Notes under the pieces: model-generated | Told to the model about the DNA's origin: nothing | The model's input: only the letters and a program-made list of their open reading frames with translations | Database searches by the model: none | In this document: positions 1 to 8,483 of the stretch, piece after piece | How the letters are laid out: each line of letters starts with the position of its first letter | How positions within the stretch are numbered: the first letter of the stretch is position 1 | NCBI RefSeq assembly: GCF_000971985.1 | Contig: NZ_LAQQ01000002.1 | Location: forward strand, 496,001-560,000 | From: Paenibacillus dauci | GTDB taxonomy: Bacteria > Bacillota > Bacilli > Paenibacillales > Paenibacillaceae | Length of the DNA stretch: 64,000 nt | Direction of reading: 5' to 3' | Position numbers and translations under genes: made by a program

Positions 1-138
1 GCGGAAAATAATTTCTTTTTCGGTAATAAAAAATTCCATGGGATCACTGATGCCAATTTCCATCGTGTCCCGGATTTCTTTGGGAATCACAATTCTTCCC
101 AGACTGTCTAATTGGCGTACCATGCCGGTTTTTTTCAT
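1..138 (-). CDS. AbrB/SpoVT-type transition-state regulator, N-terminal part (runs off the window)
   Basis: Only the first 46 codons are in the window; the gene continues past position 1. The translation begins MKKTGMVRQLDSLGRIVIPK, the swapped-hairpin DNA-binding fold of the AbrB/SpoVT family (basic start, LGRIVIPKEIR core, then a D..EFF strand). The ATG at 138 is preceded by a GGAGG ribosome binding site about ten bases upstream. Family members repress post-exponential genes as dimers or tetramers in the cytoplasm. Without the C-terminal half it cannot be decided whether this is AbrB, Abh or a SpoVT-like protein. Confidence 0.85.
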   Translation of the reverse strand, partial: MKKTGMVRQLDSLGRIVIPKEIRDTMEIGISDPMEFFITEKEIIFR

Positions 139-498
139 AATAAAGGTCCTCCGCTTGTTCAGTTTGGATGTAATAGAATCAGACTGTCAGATCCTTTATA
201 TAAATATACAACAATATTAGCATCAAATTCATCTTTGGCAAATTTCTATATATAAATATAACCGAAAAAGTCCGAATATATACGTTTGAATAAGGAGGAA
301 AAATGAGGGATTTTCGATGTTTTCGGCATTATCTCCTAATAATTTCAATTCTTATTTGCTAATTATGGACATAAATAACAACTGTAGCTCAGAAACTTAA
401 TTTAACTCTTTTAGTATAAAAATACATAATTATGTATAATAAGAATGTTAAATCTTAGGTATCAAGCGATTCGGCAATCTATTATGTATGTAATATAC
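139..498. other. AT-rich intergenic region
   Basis: This stretch separates the abrB-like gene from the cidB terminator. It is AT-rich and should hold the abrB promoter on the minus strand. The only coding-like element is a 19-codon frame (303-362, plus) behind an AAGGAGGA site, encoding a peptide with a hydrophobic tail (YLLIISILIC). It has no recognisable family and may be chance. Nothing else is evident. Confidence 0.4.
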
Positions 499-525
499 AA
501 AAAAGCTGCCCTTGTTCAGGGCAGC
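499..525 (-). terminator. rho-independent terminator of cidAB
   Basis: A seven-base-pair stem GCTGCCC/GGGCAGC (505-511 and 519-525) with a seven-base loop is followed on the minus strand by six U. The cidB stop codon (516-518) lies in the loop, so one arm of the stem is coding sequence. Confidence 0.8.
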
Positions 526-1196
526 ATAATTAACGCGAGTATTGGTGTAGCAGCAAGTGTAAATAAAGCAGACAATATCATCGAAATACTGGAAATGGTA
601 CCGGTCAGCGAACTCAATTCAAATGCCTTGGAAGTTCCTGTACCGTGAGCGGCGGTTCCGAACAGAATGCCACGGGCAATCTCGCCCTCGATTCGCAGCC
701 ATTTAACGATATAAGGTCCGATCATACTGCCGATCAGGCCGGTAATAATAACGAAGATCGCCGTAATGGTCGGTACGCCTCCGATCGCTTGTGATACGTT
801 CATCGCAATCGGTGTAGTAATGGAGCGCGGGATAATACTGCCCATCAGGTCATGATTCAGATGCATCAACCGGGCCAGCAGCGCCGAGGAACTGACAGCC
901 ACAATCGAGCCGAACAGTACGCTGGCGACAATCTCGACCGCATGCTTGCGCAAGGTTTTGAGATTTTTGTATAGTGGCACTGCAAAAGCGATGGTAGCCG
1001 GCTGCAGCAGACGAGACAGCCATTGTCCGCCTTCGTTATAGTGAGTATAAGGAACATGCATGCTCAGCAGAACAATGACCAGTACGAGCGGAGTCGTCAG
1101 CAGTGGGGACAGATACACCCGGGGAAAACGACGATACAGCTTTTTGGCTCCCATGTATACAATTAATGTAGCAAGCAGGAACAAGATGGAATTCAT
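516..1196 (-). CDS. cidB: CidB/LrgB family membrane protein
   Basis: A polytopic membrane protein of 226 residues with the LrgB/CidB/YwbG signature: many hydrophobic segments and the conserved central region SIIPRSITTPIAMNVSQAIGG followed by GTAAHGTGTSKA. It works with the CidA/LrgA protein encoded just upstream. The pair affects murein hydrolase activity and overflow-metabolite (pyruvate/acetate) handling at the cytoplasmic membrane. Its ATG overlaps the cidA stop codon by four bases (ATGA), so the two are translationally coupled. The length is normal for the family. Confidence 0.9.
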   Translation of the reverse strand: MNSILFLLATLIVYMGAKKLYRRFPRVYLSPLLTTPLVLVIVLLSMHVPYTHYNEGGQWLSRLLQPATIAFAVPLYKNLKTLRKHAVEIVASVLFGSIVAVSSSALLARLMHLNHDLMGSIIPRSITTPIAMNVSQAIGGVPTITAIFVIITGLIGSMIGPYIVKWLRIEGEIARGILFGTAAHGTGTSKAFELSSLTGTISSISMILSALFTLAATPILALIMLP

Positions 1197-1564
1197 TTCG
1201 CGTGACGCTCCTTTCGTTTGGACATGAGTGCGGCCAGCAGTCCCGAGCTGACCATAACGAGAATCGTACTACAGATGACAATAGCAATAATGCGGACGCC
1301 GTCCTGCTCTAGCATCGGTATGTAATTCATCACACCTACCGCAGACGGGATAAAGAACAATAGCAGCTCGGCGAGCAGCCAGCTGGCTCCCAGGTCGATC
1401 CATTCCACTTTGACGACTCCGGATTGCAGCAGGATAAACAGCAGCGCGATACCGATAATGCTGCCGGGAACCGGCAAGTGCAGCCAGTCTGCGAGCCGGT
1501 TAAGCAGCTCGGAGAAGGCCATCAAAGCAGCAACCTGCAATATGCCTTTTCCTATATTTTTCAT
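1193..1564 (-). CDS. cidA: CidA/LrgA family holin-like protein
   Basis: A membrane protein of 123 residues with about four hydrophobic segments and the family block LHLPVPGSIIGIALLFILL, followed by WLLAELLLFFIPSAVGV. CidA/LrgA proteins are holin-like partners of CidB/LrgB. The ATG at 1564 is preceded by AAGGA eight bases upstream. The gene is first in a two-gene operon and is divergent from the LysR gene at 1701, the arrangement of ywbHG-ywbI (cidAB-cidR) in Bacillus. Regulation by that LysR protein is inferred from this arrangement. Confidence 0.88.
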   Translation of the reverse strand: MKNIGKGILQVAALMAFSELLNRLADWLHLPVPGSIIGIALLFILLQSGVVKVEWIDLGASWLLAELLLFFIPSAVGVMNYIPMLEQDGVRIIAIVICSTILVMVSSGLLAALMSKRKERHAK

Positions 1565-1605
1565 AGAAGAGATCCTTCTTTCATTTGTAACATTTTCATA
1601 TATAA

Positions 1606-1623
1606 CTTTCGTATATATGAAAG
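1606..1623. promoter_or_regulatory. palindrome in the cidA-cidR divergent promoter region
   Basis: The sequence CTTTC-N8-GAAAG is a dyad between the divergent cidA and cidR starts. It contains the T-N11-A pattern typical of LysR-family operators, and a further CTTTCAT lies at about 1637. Assignment as the CidR operator is inference from position and symmetry. Confidence 0.5.
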
Positions 1624-1700
1624 TTTACATCTCTTTCTTTCATAGGTAAAATTCATATATGGCATGAAATGTATTCCATTTGGCTATAGGAGGCGTGTGC

Positions 1701-2588
1701 ATGGATATTCGTCATTTGCAGTATTTTATCGAAGTCGCCCGGCTGAAAAGCTTTACCAAGGCAGCGGAAGCGCTGTTCATCACCCAGCCTACCATCAGCA
1801 AGACGATCCGTTCTCTGGAAGAAGAGTTGGGAGCACCGCTATTCAACCGGGTGGGACGCTCTGTAGAACTGACTGATGCAGGCAAAGTCATCGAGCAGCA
1901 GGCCCAGAATATCGTAAAGTCATTTCATAGCCTGTCTTCGCAGCTGGATGACCTGCGTAATCTGGAGAGTGGTCATCTGCGCATCGGTCTGCCGCCGATG
2001 ATCGGATCGCGCTTTTTCCCGCAGATCATTGGTCGTTTTCACCAGATCTATCCGAATGTGACGATCCAGCTGTTCGAAGACGGCGGTAAAAAGGTAGAGA
2101 GTGATGTGGTCAACGGATCGCTCGATATCGGAGTAACCGTGCTGCCGGTCACGGAGAATGTGCTGGAATATTTCTCCTTTACCGAGGAGAAACTGAATCT
2201 GATCGTGCCGAATAATCATCCTCTGGCCGAACGTAGTGAAGTGCAGATGAGTGAGCTGGCCGAGGACTTTTTTATTATTTTCCGTGAGGATTTTACGCTG
2301 CATGGGCGTATTATTGAAGCATGCATACGGGTTGGATTTCATCCGCGGATCATTTATGAGAGTTCCCAGTGGGATCTGATCAGCGAGATGGTCGGAGCGG
2401 GACTCGGTGTAGCACTGCTGCCGGAGACGATCTGCAATCAGATCAACCAGCGCAATATCCGTATTATTCCGAACGTAGAACCGGCTATTCCATGGCATCT
2501 GGGTATTATCTGGCATCGGGAGCGGTATCTGTCATTTGCCGCCAGAGAGTGGCTGCGATTTACGCGTGAGATGATGGAGACGAGATAA
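1701..2588 (+). CDS. cidR: LysR-family regulator of cidAB (CidR-like)
   Basis: A LysR-type regulator of 295 residues. The N-terminal winged helix-turn-helix (MDIRHLQYFIEVARLKSFTK, ..TQPTISKTIRSLEEELG) covers residues 1-60. A periplasmic-binding-fold effector domain follows from about residue 90. The ATG at 1701 was chosen because AGGAGG lies six bases upstream; an in-frame TTG at 1680 precedes that site. Its divergent position relative to cidAB matches the CidR/YwbI arrangement, where the regulator activates the holin-like operon in response to overflow metabolites. The inducer cannot be read from sequence. Confidence 0.88.
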   Translation: MDIRHLQYFIEVARLKSFTKAAEALFITQPTISKTIRSLEEELGAPLFNRVGRSVELTDAGKVIEQQAQNIVKSFHSLSSQLDDLRNLESGHLRIGLPPMIGSRFFPQIIGRFHQIYPNVTIQLFEDGGKKVESDVVNGSLDIGVTVLPVTENVLEYFSFTEEKLNLIVPNNHPLAERSEVQMSELAEDFFIIFREDFTLHGRIIEACIRVGFHPRIIYESSQWDLISEMVGAGLGVALLPETICNQINQRNIRIIPNVEPAIPWHLGIIWHRERYLSFAAREWLRFTREMMETR

Positions 2589-2646
2589 AAGAACAAGCGG
2601 ATTAATTATAGGATATGCATAAAATTGAATATAAATGTACAAGTGG

Positions 2647-2678
2647 AAAAGCTGTGCCTGTACAGGTGCAGCTTTTTT
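2647..2678 (+). terminator. rho-independent terminator after cidR
   Basis: An imperfect stem (GCTGTGCCTG/CAGGTGCAGC, two central mismatches) with a short loop is followed by six T, 60 bases after the cidR stop codon. Confidence 0.7.
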
Positions 2679-3006
2679 CTGTTACAGATAGGATCGGGTG
2701 TTCTTTTGCTGCTTGCTCCACGAGGCTATACTGGTGATCTCCAGTACAATACTAACGATGCGAAATGAATCTGAAAAAGCATTCTGGACGATAGCGTACA
2801 CGAACAGCTGACGAAAGTATCTTCTACTAATATAGAAGCAACCCAGTTGAGAAAAATGATGTTTTTAGATCGGTAACCTTTCATCCGGGTAGGCAGTCTA
2901 ACGGATATTCAAGCTGCCTTTGGAGCAGACTACCGTAAAGAAATCTTGCCTGCACCGGATCTTCGAGAGAAATCGGTGAAGAGCAGATCGAGAGAGGATC
3001 GCCGAG
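2679..3006. other. intergenic region and leader of the ECF sigma operon
   Basis: No gene is visible. The right part holds the putative ECF-dependent promoter (2872-2904) and about 100 bases of untranslated leader ending in a GAGAGGA site before the sigma factor ATG. Nothing recognisable is seen in 2690-2860. Confidence 0.5.
2872..2904 (+). promoter_or_regulatory. putative ECF-sigma promoter of the sigma/anti-sigma operon
   Basis: GGTAACCTTT (2872-2881) and TCTAACGG (2897-2904) are spaced 25 bases start to start. The same two blocks at the same spacing occur at 4830-4862, upstream of the paralogue of the anti-sigma sensor domain, while the spacers differ. Two copies in one small regulon suggest autoregulation by the encoded ECF factor. 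The match is seen directly; the sigma assignment is inference. Confidence 0.7.
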
Positions 3007-3546
3007 ATGAAATATACCCGTAAGGAAGACATACTCGCTGCCCGTGCTGGGGAGAAGGATGCGTTTATCCAGCTGATGCGTGATATGGAAAGGCCGCTGT
3101 ACCGGATGGCACGATCGATGCTGAGAAGCGATGATGAATGCGATGATGCTGTACAGGAGACGATGCTCAAGGCATTTCGCAATATCCACACCCTGCGCGA
3201 AGTGGACTATTTCCAGACCTGGATTTTCCGAATTCTGATCAATGAATGTCATAATATCGCCCGCAAAGGTGCCCGCGTCGTCGTGACGGATGAATGGAGC
3301 AGTCTGCCTGCACGGACGGATGAATACGAGAGAATCGATATGCAGCAGGCGGTGCATCAGTTGCCTGAACCGCAGCGGCTGGTAATTGCGATGCATTATT
3401 TTCAGGATATGCCGATCCAGCAAATTGCAGATGTGCTGGATCTGTCGGCAGAAGCAGTCAAGACCCGATTGCACCGGGCACGCAAGACATTAATGGACTG
3501 GCTCAGCGATGAGCCGGGAAGGGGACACCAATATGAGACCAGATGA
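3007..3546 (+). CDS. ECF-type RNA polymerase sigma factor
   Basis: A sigma-70 family factor of 179 residues with region 2 (AFIQLMRDMERPLYRMARSM, DDAVQETMLKAFRNI..FQTWIFRILINECHN) at about 20-90 and region 4 (LPEPQRLVIAMHYFQDMPIQ..AEAVKTRLHRARKTL) at about 115-165. There is no region 3, as expected of ECF factors. It directs RNA polymerase to a small regulon in response to an envelope signal. A GAGAGGA site precedes the ATG. The next gene starts 14 bases before this stop codon, so the putative anti-sigma is translationally coupled. Confidence 0.93.
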   Translation: MKYTRKEDILAARAGEKDAFIQLMRDMERPLYRMARSMLRSDDECDDAVQETMLKAFRNIHTLREVDYFQTWIFRILINECHNIARKGARVVVTDEWSSLPARTDEYERIDMQQAVHQLPEPQRLVIAMHYFQDMPIQQIADVLDLSAEAVKTRLHRARKTLMDWLSDEPGRGHQYETR

Positions 3547-4720
3547 GCTGGATCGTATGCTGAATACAGAAAAGCAGAAACAGGATCGTCCGCTGAGTGA
3601 TCAATCCCGTACTCGGCTGGAACAGACGTATGCCCGGATACAGGGTATGGATATGCCGGCAGTACAGCCGGAGCAGACAACAACAGAAGTACCTGCACAG
3701 ATGATGGATAGCACCCTGGAGAATCAGGTAGATCATTCGGCAGATCGTATACAGAATACAGACGAGCGTCTGCGCAGCAAGCGCGGAGGCAGCCGTACGA
3801 CAGCGAACCGTTGGTGGTACTCAGGTATCGGAGCAGCGGCAGCGGTGCTGATCTTCGCCTCCGGCTGGAGTGGCAGCACCGGCTGGTCGCTCAGCAATGT
3901 ACCGGTACTGGGCAGCTGGATACAGCCGGATCATGCACCGACAGATCCGGAGCAGAATATACCGACACCTAATCCGGCTGCAGTAGCTCCGGAGATTAAC
4001 CAGACGATCACTCATGGCAGCGAGTCGATTACCCTGACCAGAGCTGCGCTGATTGACGGAGATATGCAGATTGAGTACAAGGCGAACCGGCTGGACGTAC
4101 TGGAGAAGATCTCCCTGGAATCGATTCGTTATGAAGGCCGTGAGCATGCCAATAGTGTAATGACGCTGGGCAACCCGGTCAAACAGACCGGTGTGTTTGA
4201 AGCCAAGGCTGTAAATATCCCGAACCCCCTTCCTGACAATGCATCGATTGAGCTGCATCTCAGTACGGCGGGTGCTGGTGTGAAGACTTCAGCCGATCCC
4301 AAGGATGCGCATAGCTTTATTTTCCGTGTTCCTGCCAAGCAGATGGGTCAGGGCAAGGTACTGCAGGTGGGAGAGACTCATTCTGCCAAGTCGACAGGCC
4401 ATACGCTGACACTGGACAAGGTATTATATACTCCGCTGATGGTCAGTGTTGAATTGTCATCGGCTTATCGTCCGGAAGCGAACAATGACCAGTGGCTGGG
4501 CTTTGAAGCGGAAGATGACCAGGGACATACATGGAAAAGTATCGGTGGAGGCGAGATAAACGAGCAGGGTGACCGGATTCAGTACATGGTGTCCTTTATG
4601 GATGGAGAGATTACACCTTCTGCCCGTACGATCACGATCAAGCCGTATTACGATGATGCTGCTGCAGGACAGAGAAAGCAGCTGCCAGAGCTGAATTTTA
4701 CCATTCCGGCTACCCAGTAG
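3533..4720 (+). CDS. membrane anti-sigma factor, DUF4179/DUF5643-type
   Basis: The protein has 395 residues. A hydrophilic N-terminal part (about 1-90) should face the cytoplasm and bind the sigma factor. One membrane segment (WWYSGIGAAAAVLIFASGW) lies at about 94-113, and a roughly 270-residue extracytoplasmic part carries a DUF5643-like region (INQTITHG..LTRAALIDG, QWLGFEAEDD, WKSIGGGEI, LPELNFTIP). The ATG at 3533 follows GGGAAGGGG; an in-frame ATG at 3509 lies before that site. Gene order and topology indicate an anti-sigma factor. The signal sensed is unknown. Confidence 0.8.
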   Translation: MRPDELDRMLNTEKQKQDRPLSDQSRTRLEQTYARIQGMDMPAVQPEQTTTEVPAQMMDSTLENQVDHSADRIQNTDERLRSKRGGSRTTANRWWYSGIGAAAAVLIFASGWSGSTGWSLSNVPVLGSWIQPDHAPTDPEQNIPTPNPAAVAPEINQTITHGSESITLTRAALIDGDMQIEYKANRLDVLEKISLESIRYEGREHANSVMTLGNPVKQTGVFEAKAVNIPNPLPDNASIELHLSTAGAGVKTSADPKDAHSFIFRVPAKQMGQGKVLQVGETHSAKSTGHTLTLDKVLYTPLMVSVELSSAYRPEANNDQWLGFEAEDDQGHTWKSIGGGEINEQGDRIQYMVSFMDGEITPSARTITIKPYYDDAAAGQRKQLPELNFTIPATQ

Positions 4721-4761
4721 AGAGATATCGTTCGTTCTGCGAATAACCAAATGATGATCAG

Positions 4762-4787
4762 GTCGATCCTTCGGGATCGGCTTTTTT
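4762..4787 (+). terminator. rho-independent terminator of the sigma/anti-sigma operon
   Basis: The stem GTCGATCC/GGATCGGC (one G-T pair) has a UUCG-type loop and is followed by six T. It separates the operon from the next promoter at 4830. Confidence 0.85.
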
Positions 4788-4829
4788 GTTGGCCAAGGCC
4801 TCGCTATTCAAAAAGAATGTGATGTATCC

Positions 4830-4862
4830 GGTAACCTTTGGCAGGGGAAGATGCTCTAACGG
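4830..4862 (+). promoter_or_regulatory. second copy of the putative ECF-sigma promoter
   Basis: GGTAACCTTT (4830-4839) and TCTAACGG (4855-4862) have the same 25-base start-to-start spacing as at 2872-2904. It lies between the operon terminator and the secreted DUF5643 gene, so that gene appears to be transcribed separately by the same holoenzyme. Confidence 0.7.
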
Positions 4863-4902
4863 TTGTAACATCACAAAAACAACCATACAGGAGGAACTAA
4901 TA

Positions 4903-5811
4903 ATGAATAACAATACAACGGACAACACATGGAAAGACATTCTGAAACGCGGTGCATGGGGATTGGCTGCAGCAGCCATGGTAGGCGGCGTGACACTCAG
5001 CTCCGGATATATCATGCAGGCCAAGGCTGCTCCCGTACAGCATCCGGTTGCGATCAAGGCGCAATCTTCGAGCAATCAGAATCAGAGCCAGGCGAAATTG
5101 CTCGCTGCTGCACCTGTGATCAACCAGAGCGTAACCCATGGCAATCAGACGTTAATCATTACACGTGCTGTGCTGATAGATGGTCATCTGCATATCGAAT
5201 ACAAAGCCGATTCCCTCAAGACGCTGGAGCAGACCTGGCTGGAAAGTGTTACGTACAAGGATGGTAACCTATTGAATGAAGTGATGACATTGGCGAGTCC
5301 GGTACTGAAGACCGCTGTATTCGAGACAGGTACCCTTTCGCTGGATTCGCTGTCTGCCGGAGAAGAACTGCATATCCGCCTGGCTACCGGCAGCATGGAG
5401 AAGCCGCAGGCTTTTGATTATACGATCAAGGCAGAGCAGCTTGGCAAAGGAACTACAGTAGACTATGGCAAAAGCAAAACATCCAAACAGCATAATCTTA
5501 CATTGGAACAGGTGAATTATTCTCCAATGCTGATCAGCACCGAATGGTCTTCTGCCTATCAGCCAAAAGGCAGCAACGATCAATGGTTGGGCTTTGAAGC
5601 GATCGATAGCAAAGGCAAAACATGGAAAAGCATCGGCGGCGGCGAGCTGGACGCAGACGGCAAAACGATTCATTACACCGTGTCCCTGATGAGCGGAGAG
5701 ATTTCCAAAGGAGCAAGCACCGTCAAGTTCAAGCCTTATTATGGAGATAGCAAAACAGATAAAAGAGTCTATCTGCCGGAGCTGAATTTCACGATTCCGG
5801 TAAAACGTTGA
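4903..5811 (+). CDS. exported DUF5643-like protein, paralogue of the anti-sigma sensor domain
   Basis: The protein has 302 residues. A basic N-terminus is followed by a hydrophobic stretch (GAWGLAAAAMVGGVTLSSGY) and a possible cleavage site after QAKA, so it is secreted or anchored by an uncleaved signal. The remainder parallels the extracytoplasmic part of the upstream anti-sigma protein (VINQSVTHG, TRAVLIDGHLHIEYKA, QWLGFEAIDS, WKSIGGGEL, LPELNFTIP). The ATG at 4903 has AGGAGG upstream. It lacks the cytoplasmic sigma-binding part. It could compete for the signal or for an interaction partner of the anti-sigma factor; this role is inference. Confidence 0.8.
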   Translation: MNNNTTDNTWKDILKRGAWGLAAAAMVGGVTLSSGYIMQAKAAPVQHPVAIKAQSSSNQNQSQAKLLAAAPVINQSVTHGNQTLIITRAVLIDGHLHIEYKADSLKTLEQTWLESVTYKDGNLLNEVMTLASPVLKTAVFETGTLSLDSLSAGEELHIRLATGSMEKPQAFDYTIKAEQLGKGTTVDYGKSKTSKQHNLTLEQVNYSPMLISTEWSSAYQPKGSNDQWLGFEAIDSKGKTWKSIGGGELDADGKTIHYTVSLMSGEISKGASTVKFKPYYGDSKTDKRVYLPELNFTIPVKR

Positions 5812-5892
5812 TTTGTAAATAGCTTAAAAATACAGCCTTCGTTATTTCTGTACGTTATGAATTGAACGGATAGGATGTTCGATAATGAATTC

Positions 5893-5931
5893 AAAAAAGA
5901 CTGTTCCTGATAAAGGTGAACAGTCTTTTTT
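5893..5931. terminator. bidirectional terminator
   Basis: The stem GACTGTTC/GAACAGTC is flanked by six A on the left and six T on the right. It can stop the DUF5643 gene (plus) and transcripts arriving from kdgT (minus). Confidence 0.85.
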
Positions 5932-6064
5932 CTTTGATTAGGTAAGGAGGGGATAAATATTCCTCACGGATTTACAGGTTATTTATACCATGCTTTTTGC
6001 AGATTGTTGGTAAAATTGGCGTCTTTGAAACATAAATTCATTAATTCGTTGTTATAAGAACTAA

Positions 6065-7090
6065 TCAAATATTTCCCTTGGCGCTCCGCAGCTTCATCTC
6101 CCTATCCTGTTCTGCAGCAGAGATCGACTCAGTATTCTGACGTTTCTTGTTCATATGCTTGGACCAGTAAGCGGTCAAGATCGGAACGAGAATCGACGTG
6201 ACGATCACCGAAGCGGCGACGAGCGCAGTAGCTGACTGTGCAGCCGGGAGAAATTCGGGCTTCATGCTGGCGACGATCACCGGGTTGGCGACTGCTGCGC
6301 CGGCTGTACTAGAAGCGGCGAGACCTGCAGTACCATTACCTCCACCGATAAACCGGTCAGCGAGAATGAGTGGAATACCAGTGATAATAATAACAGCGAT
6401 ACCCAGCAGAATACCGAGCATACCGGTCTGTACGATCACACCCAGATCAATCGTACATCCCAGGGCAAATCCGAAAAACGGGATAAGGGTCTGAGTCGCT
6501 TTGCCAAAATAGCTGCGCAAATCATGATCCAGATTACCAAGCAGGAAGCCGACTAGAAATGGAAGTACAGCACCGACAAAAGCATGCGGTTCAAACACGG
6601 CCAGTCCAGTACTGCCGAGAATCAGCATCGTGACGAGAGGACCAGATTCAAGCGACATCAGTACAAATGCTCCGGCTTCTTCCTTGCTGCCATACTGCTG
6701 CATGATGGAAGCGTACAGACCGCCGTTGGTCATATCCATCGCGGCAATCAGAGCGAGTACAGACAATCCGGCAAAGAATCCGGTCTGCACGCCTCCGGCT
6801 GGCAGGAACTGGGCAGCAATCATGGCAACGACCCAGGCGACCGCAATCTTGGTCAGTACGAGGGTACCGGACTTGCGCAGCACGGTTCCGGTAGCACGTA
6901 CATCAATCGAGGCACCCATACAGAAGAACCACACGGCCAGAATTGGTACGGTACCGGTCATCAGTCCTTTGGTAAATGAGCCAAAGTATTCTCCTGAATC
7001 AGGAGCAAAAGTATGTACCAATGCTCCGATAAACAGCGGTACCAACATCATGCCGCCCGGTATTTTATCCATTGTCTTTTTGATATTCAT
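6065..7090 (-). CDS. kdgT: 2-keto-3-deoxygluconate permease (KdgT family)
   Basis: A polytopic membrane protein of 341 residues with about ten hydrophobic segments and the KdgT family pattern ([21 protein letters not shown] at the N-terminus, [44 protein letters not shown]). KdgT proteins import 2-keto-3-deoxygluconate, a pectin breakdown product, with protons. The ATG at 7090 is preferred because GAGAGGA precedes it. It lies 46 bases downstream of a TctC-type receptor gene, which is unusual because KdgT needs no receptor. No kdgK or kdgA gene is nearby, so the substrate is uncertain. Confidence 0.88.
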   Translation of the reverse strand: MNIKKTMDKIPGGMMLVPLFIGALVHTFAPDSGEYFGSFTKGLMTGTVPILAVWFFCMGASIDVRATGTVLRKSGTLVLTKIAVAWVVAMIAAQFLPAGGVQTGFFAGLSVLALIAAMDMTNGGLYASIMQQYGSKEEAGAFVLMSLESGPLVTMLILGSTGLAVFEPHAFVGAVLPFLVGFLLGNLDHDLRSYFGKATQTLIPFFGFALGCTIDLGVIVQTGMLGILLGIAVIIITGIPLILADRFIGGGNGTAGLAASSTAGAAVANPVIVASMKPEFLPAAQSATALVAASVIVTSILVPILTAYWSKHMNKKRQNTESISAAEQDREMKLRSAKGNI

Positions 7091-7136
7091 CAATATCCAA
7101 TCCTCTCGTGATTGCCAGCCTGTCACTGAAGCGTTT

Positions 7137-8168
7137 TCATTTTCGGCTGAGACCGAGTTCGGGAATTAGCTTGGCGTACAGATCATGACTCTGCTGCAGC
7201 TGCTGGCGGAAGCCATCACTGTCACGAATCAGCAGTCCCAATCCATGATCTGCCATCGTCTGCCTGAATTCCTGCTGTTCGGCGCCTCTGGTGAAGGCAT
7301 CGGCAAGTATTTGAACAATCTCGTCGGGGGTATCTTCCGGAACAGCGAGTCCGCGCCAGGTTCCACTAAAATTCACTGCATACCCGGTTGCTTCCTGAAG
7401 GGTAGGTACATCCGGCAGTGCCTGGGAACGTTCGCTGCCATTAATGGCAAGTACACGCAGCTTGCCCTGATCGACATAGGTTTTGACTTCGGCCGGACTG
7501 ACCGGCACCGCATCGACAAATCCACTCATTAACGCAGATACCGCAGGTCCCGCTCCCTCATATGGAATATGGGAGAACGTGACATGGGTAGCCTGCTCCA
7601 GCGAAGCGGCAGCCAGATGCCAGATACTGCCTGTACCGGCATTGCCCATCTTCACTTCACCGGGATGGGTCCGGGCATAACTGAGAAATTCATCCGCGGT
7701 CTGCCACGGTGCATCCGCCCTTACGGTAATGGCAGACGGATCATAATTGGTCTGGATAATTGGCTTGAACTGCTCATACGTAATCGGCAAAAGGCCCATA
7801 TGCGGCAGTGTTGTCAATTCGGCGACCAGATACGTAACCGTATATCCGTCTGGCTGGGCATTGGCACCTTCCATTAGACCGATCGAGCCGCCACCGCCGG
7901 TTCGGTTTACGACTGTAATCGGTTGACTGAGATACGGTTGGGAAGCTTCAACCAGTGCACGTGCCGTAATATCCGTACCTCCACCGGCTGCATAAGGGAC
8001 AACCAGCGTAATCGGCTTAGCCGGATAATCGGCAGCTGATTTGGTATAGAAGGGGACAGAAGACCAATGTCCTGTAAAAAAGGTAACCAGTCCAACAACA
8101 AGGATCAATCCGGCAGCAGCGCTGCTGTACATTTTCCAGCGGTGCCATCTGTGATTGTCAGTAGTCAC
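7137..8168 (-). CDS. TctC/Bug-type extracytoplasmic solute receptor
   Basis: A protein of 343 residues of the tripartite tricarboxylate receptor family ([25 protein letters not shown], then [52 protein letters not shown]). The N-terminus has a hydrophobic segment ([17 protein letters not shown]) without a lipobox cysteine, so it is probably membrane-anchored. The GTG at 8168 was chosen because AGAGAGGGA lies upstream. The usual partners TctA and TctB are absent; the next gene is KdgT. It may have been recruited as a receptor for that permease, or as a sensor subunit for the AraC protein upstream. Confidence 0.88.
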   Translation of the reverse strand: MTTDNHRWHRWKMYSSAAAGLILVVGLVTFFTGHWSSVPFYTKSAADYPAKPITLVVPYAAGGGTDITARALVEASQPYLSQPITVVNRTGGGGSIGLMEGANAQPDGYTVTYLVAELTTLPHMGLLPITYEQFKPIIQTNYDPSAITVRADAPWQTADEFLSYARTHPGEVKMGNAGTGSIWHLAAASLEQATHVTFSHIPYEGAGPAVSALMSGFVDAVPVSPAEVKTYVDQGKLRVLAINGSERSQALPDVPTLQEATGYAVNFSGTWRGLAVPEDTPDEIVQILADAFTRGAEQQEFRQTMADHGLGLLIRDSDGFRQQLQQSHDLYAKLIPELGLSRK

Positions 8169-8483
8169 GGTAAACTCCCTCTCTTCGCTGCAGGTTCGTA
8201 TCGTAAAGTACGGAATCGGCCTGATCCGTATCGATAGAACCTGTATGCAGAATTGGTTGCTCACCTCCGTATGTGCGATTGAGATCGTGCTGTCTGTTAC
8301 ACGTTCAGTCTAGCGCACGGGGAGATGGATCATCTATCGGTTAATTCTCGTTATGATCTGCAAAAACCTTGGAGTAGCAAGGCTTTGGCGAATCTGCATA
8401 GGTTCTGGCAGATCTGCATATGGTGTATCGGCAGCCCATTTTCGTGAATAGAAAGCTTGTTGGTATGTACGGCAAGCAGGCAT
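8169..8483 (-). other. promoter region upstream of the TctC-KdgT operon
   Basis: No gene is seen. The region contains three direct copies of ATCTGCA (8356, 8392, 8412), described separately, and presumably the promoter of the receptor-permease operon. Confidence 0.5.
8356..8420. repeat. ATCTGCA direct repeats, candidate AraC-family operator
   Basis: ATCTGCA occurs at 8356-8362. ATCTGCATA occurs at 8392-8400 and 8412-8420, exactly 20 bases apart, which is close to two helical turns. AraC-family proteins bind direct half-sites at such spacing, and the AraC gene lies immediately upstream. Binding is inference. Confidence 0.4.

Noticed and set aside
303-362. 19-codon frame with an AAGGAGGA site
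   Set aside because: Too short to support as a gene; the ribosome site could be chance in an A/G-rich stretch. Noted in the intergenic entry only.
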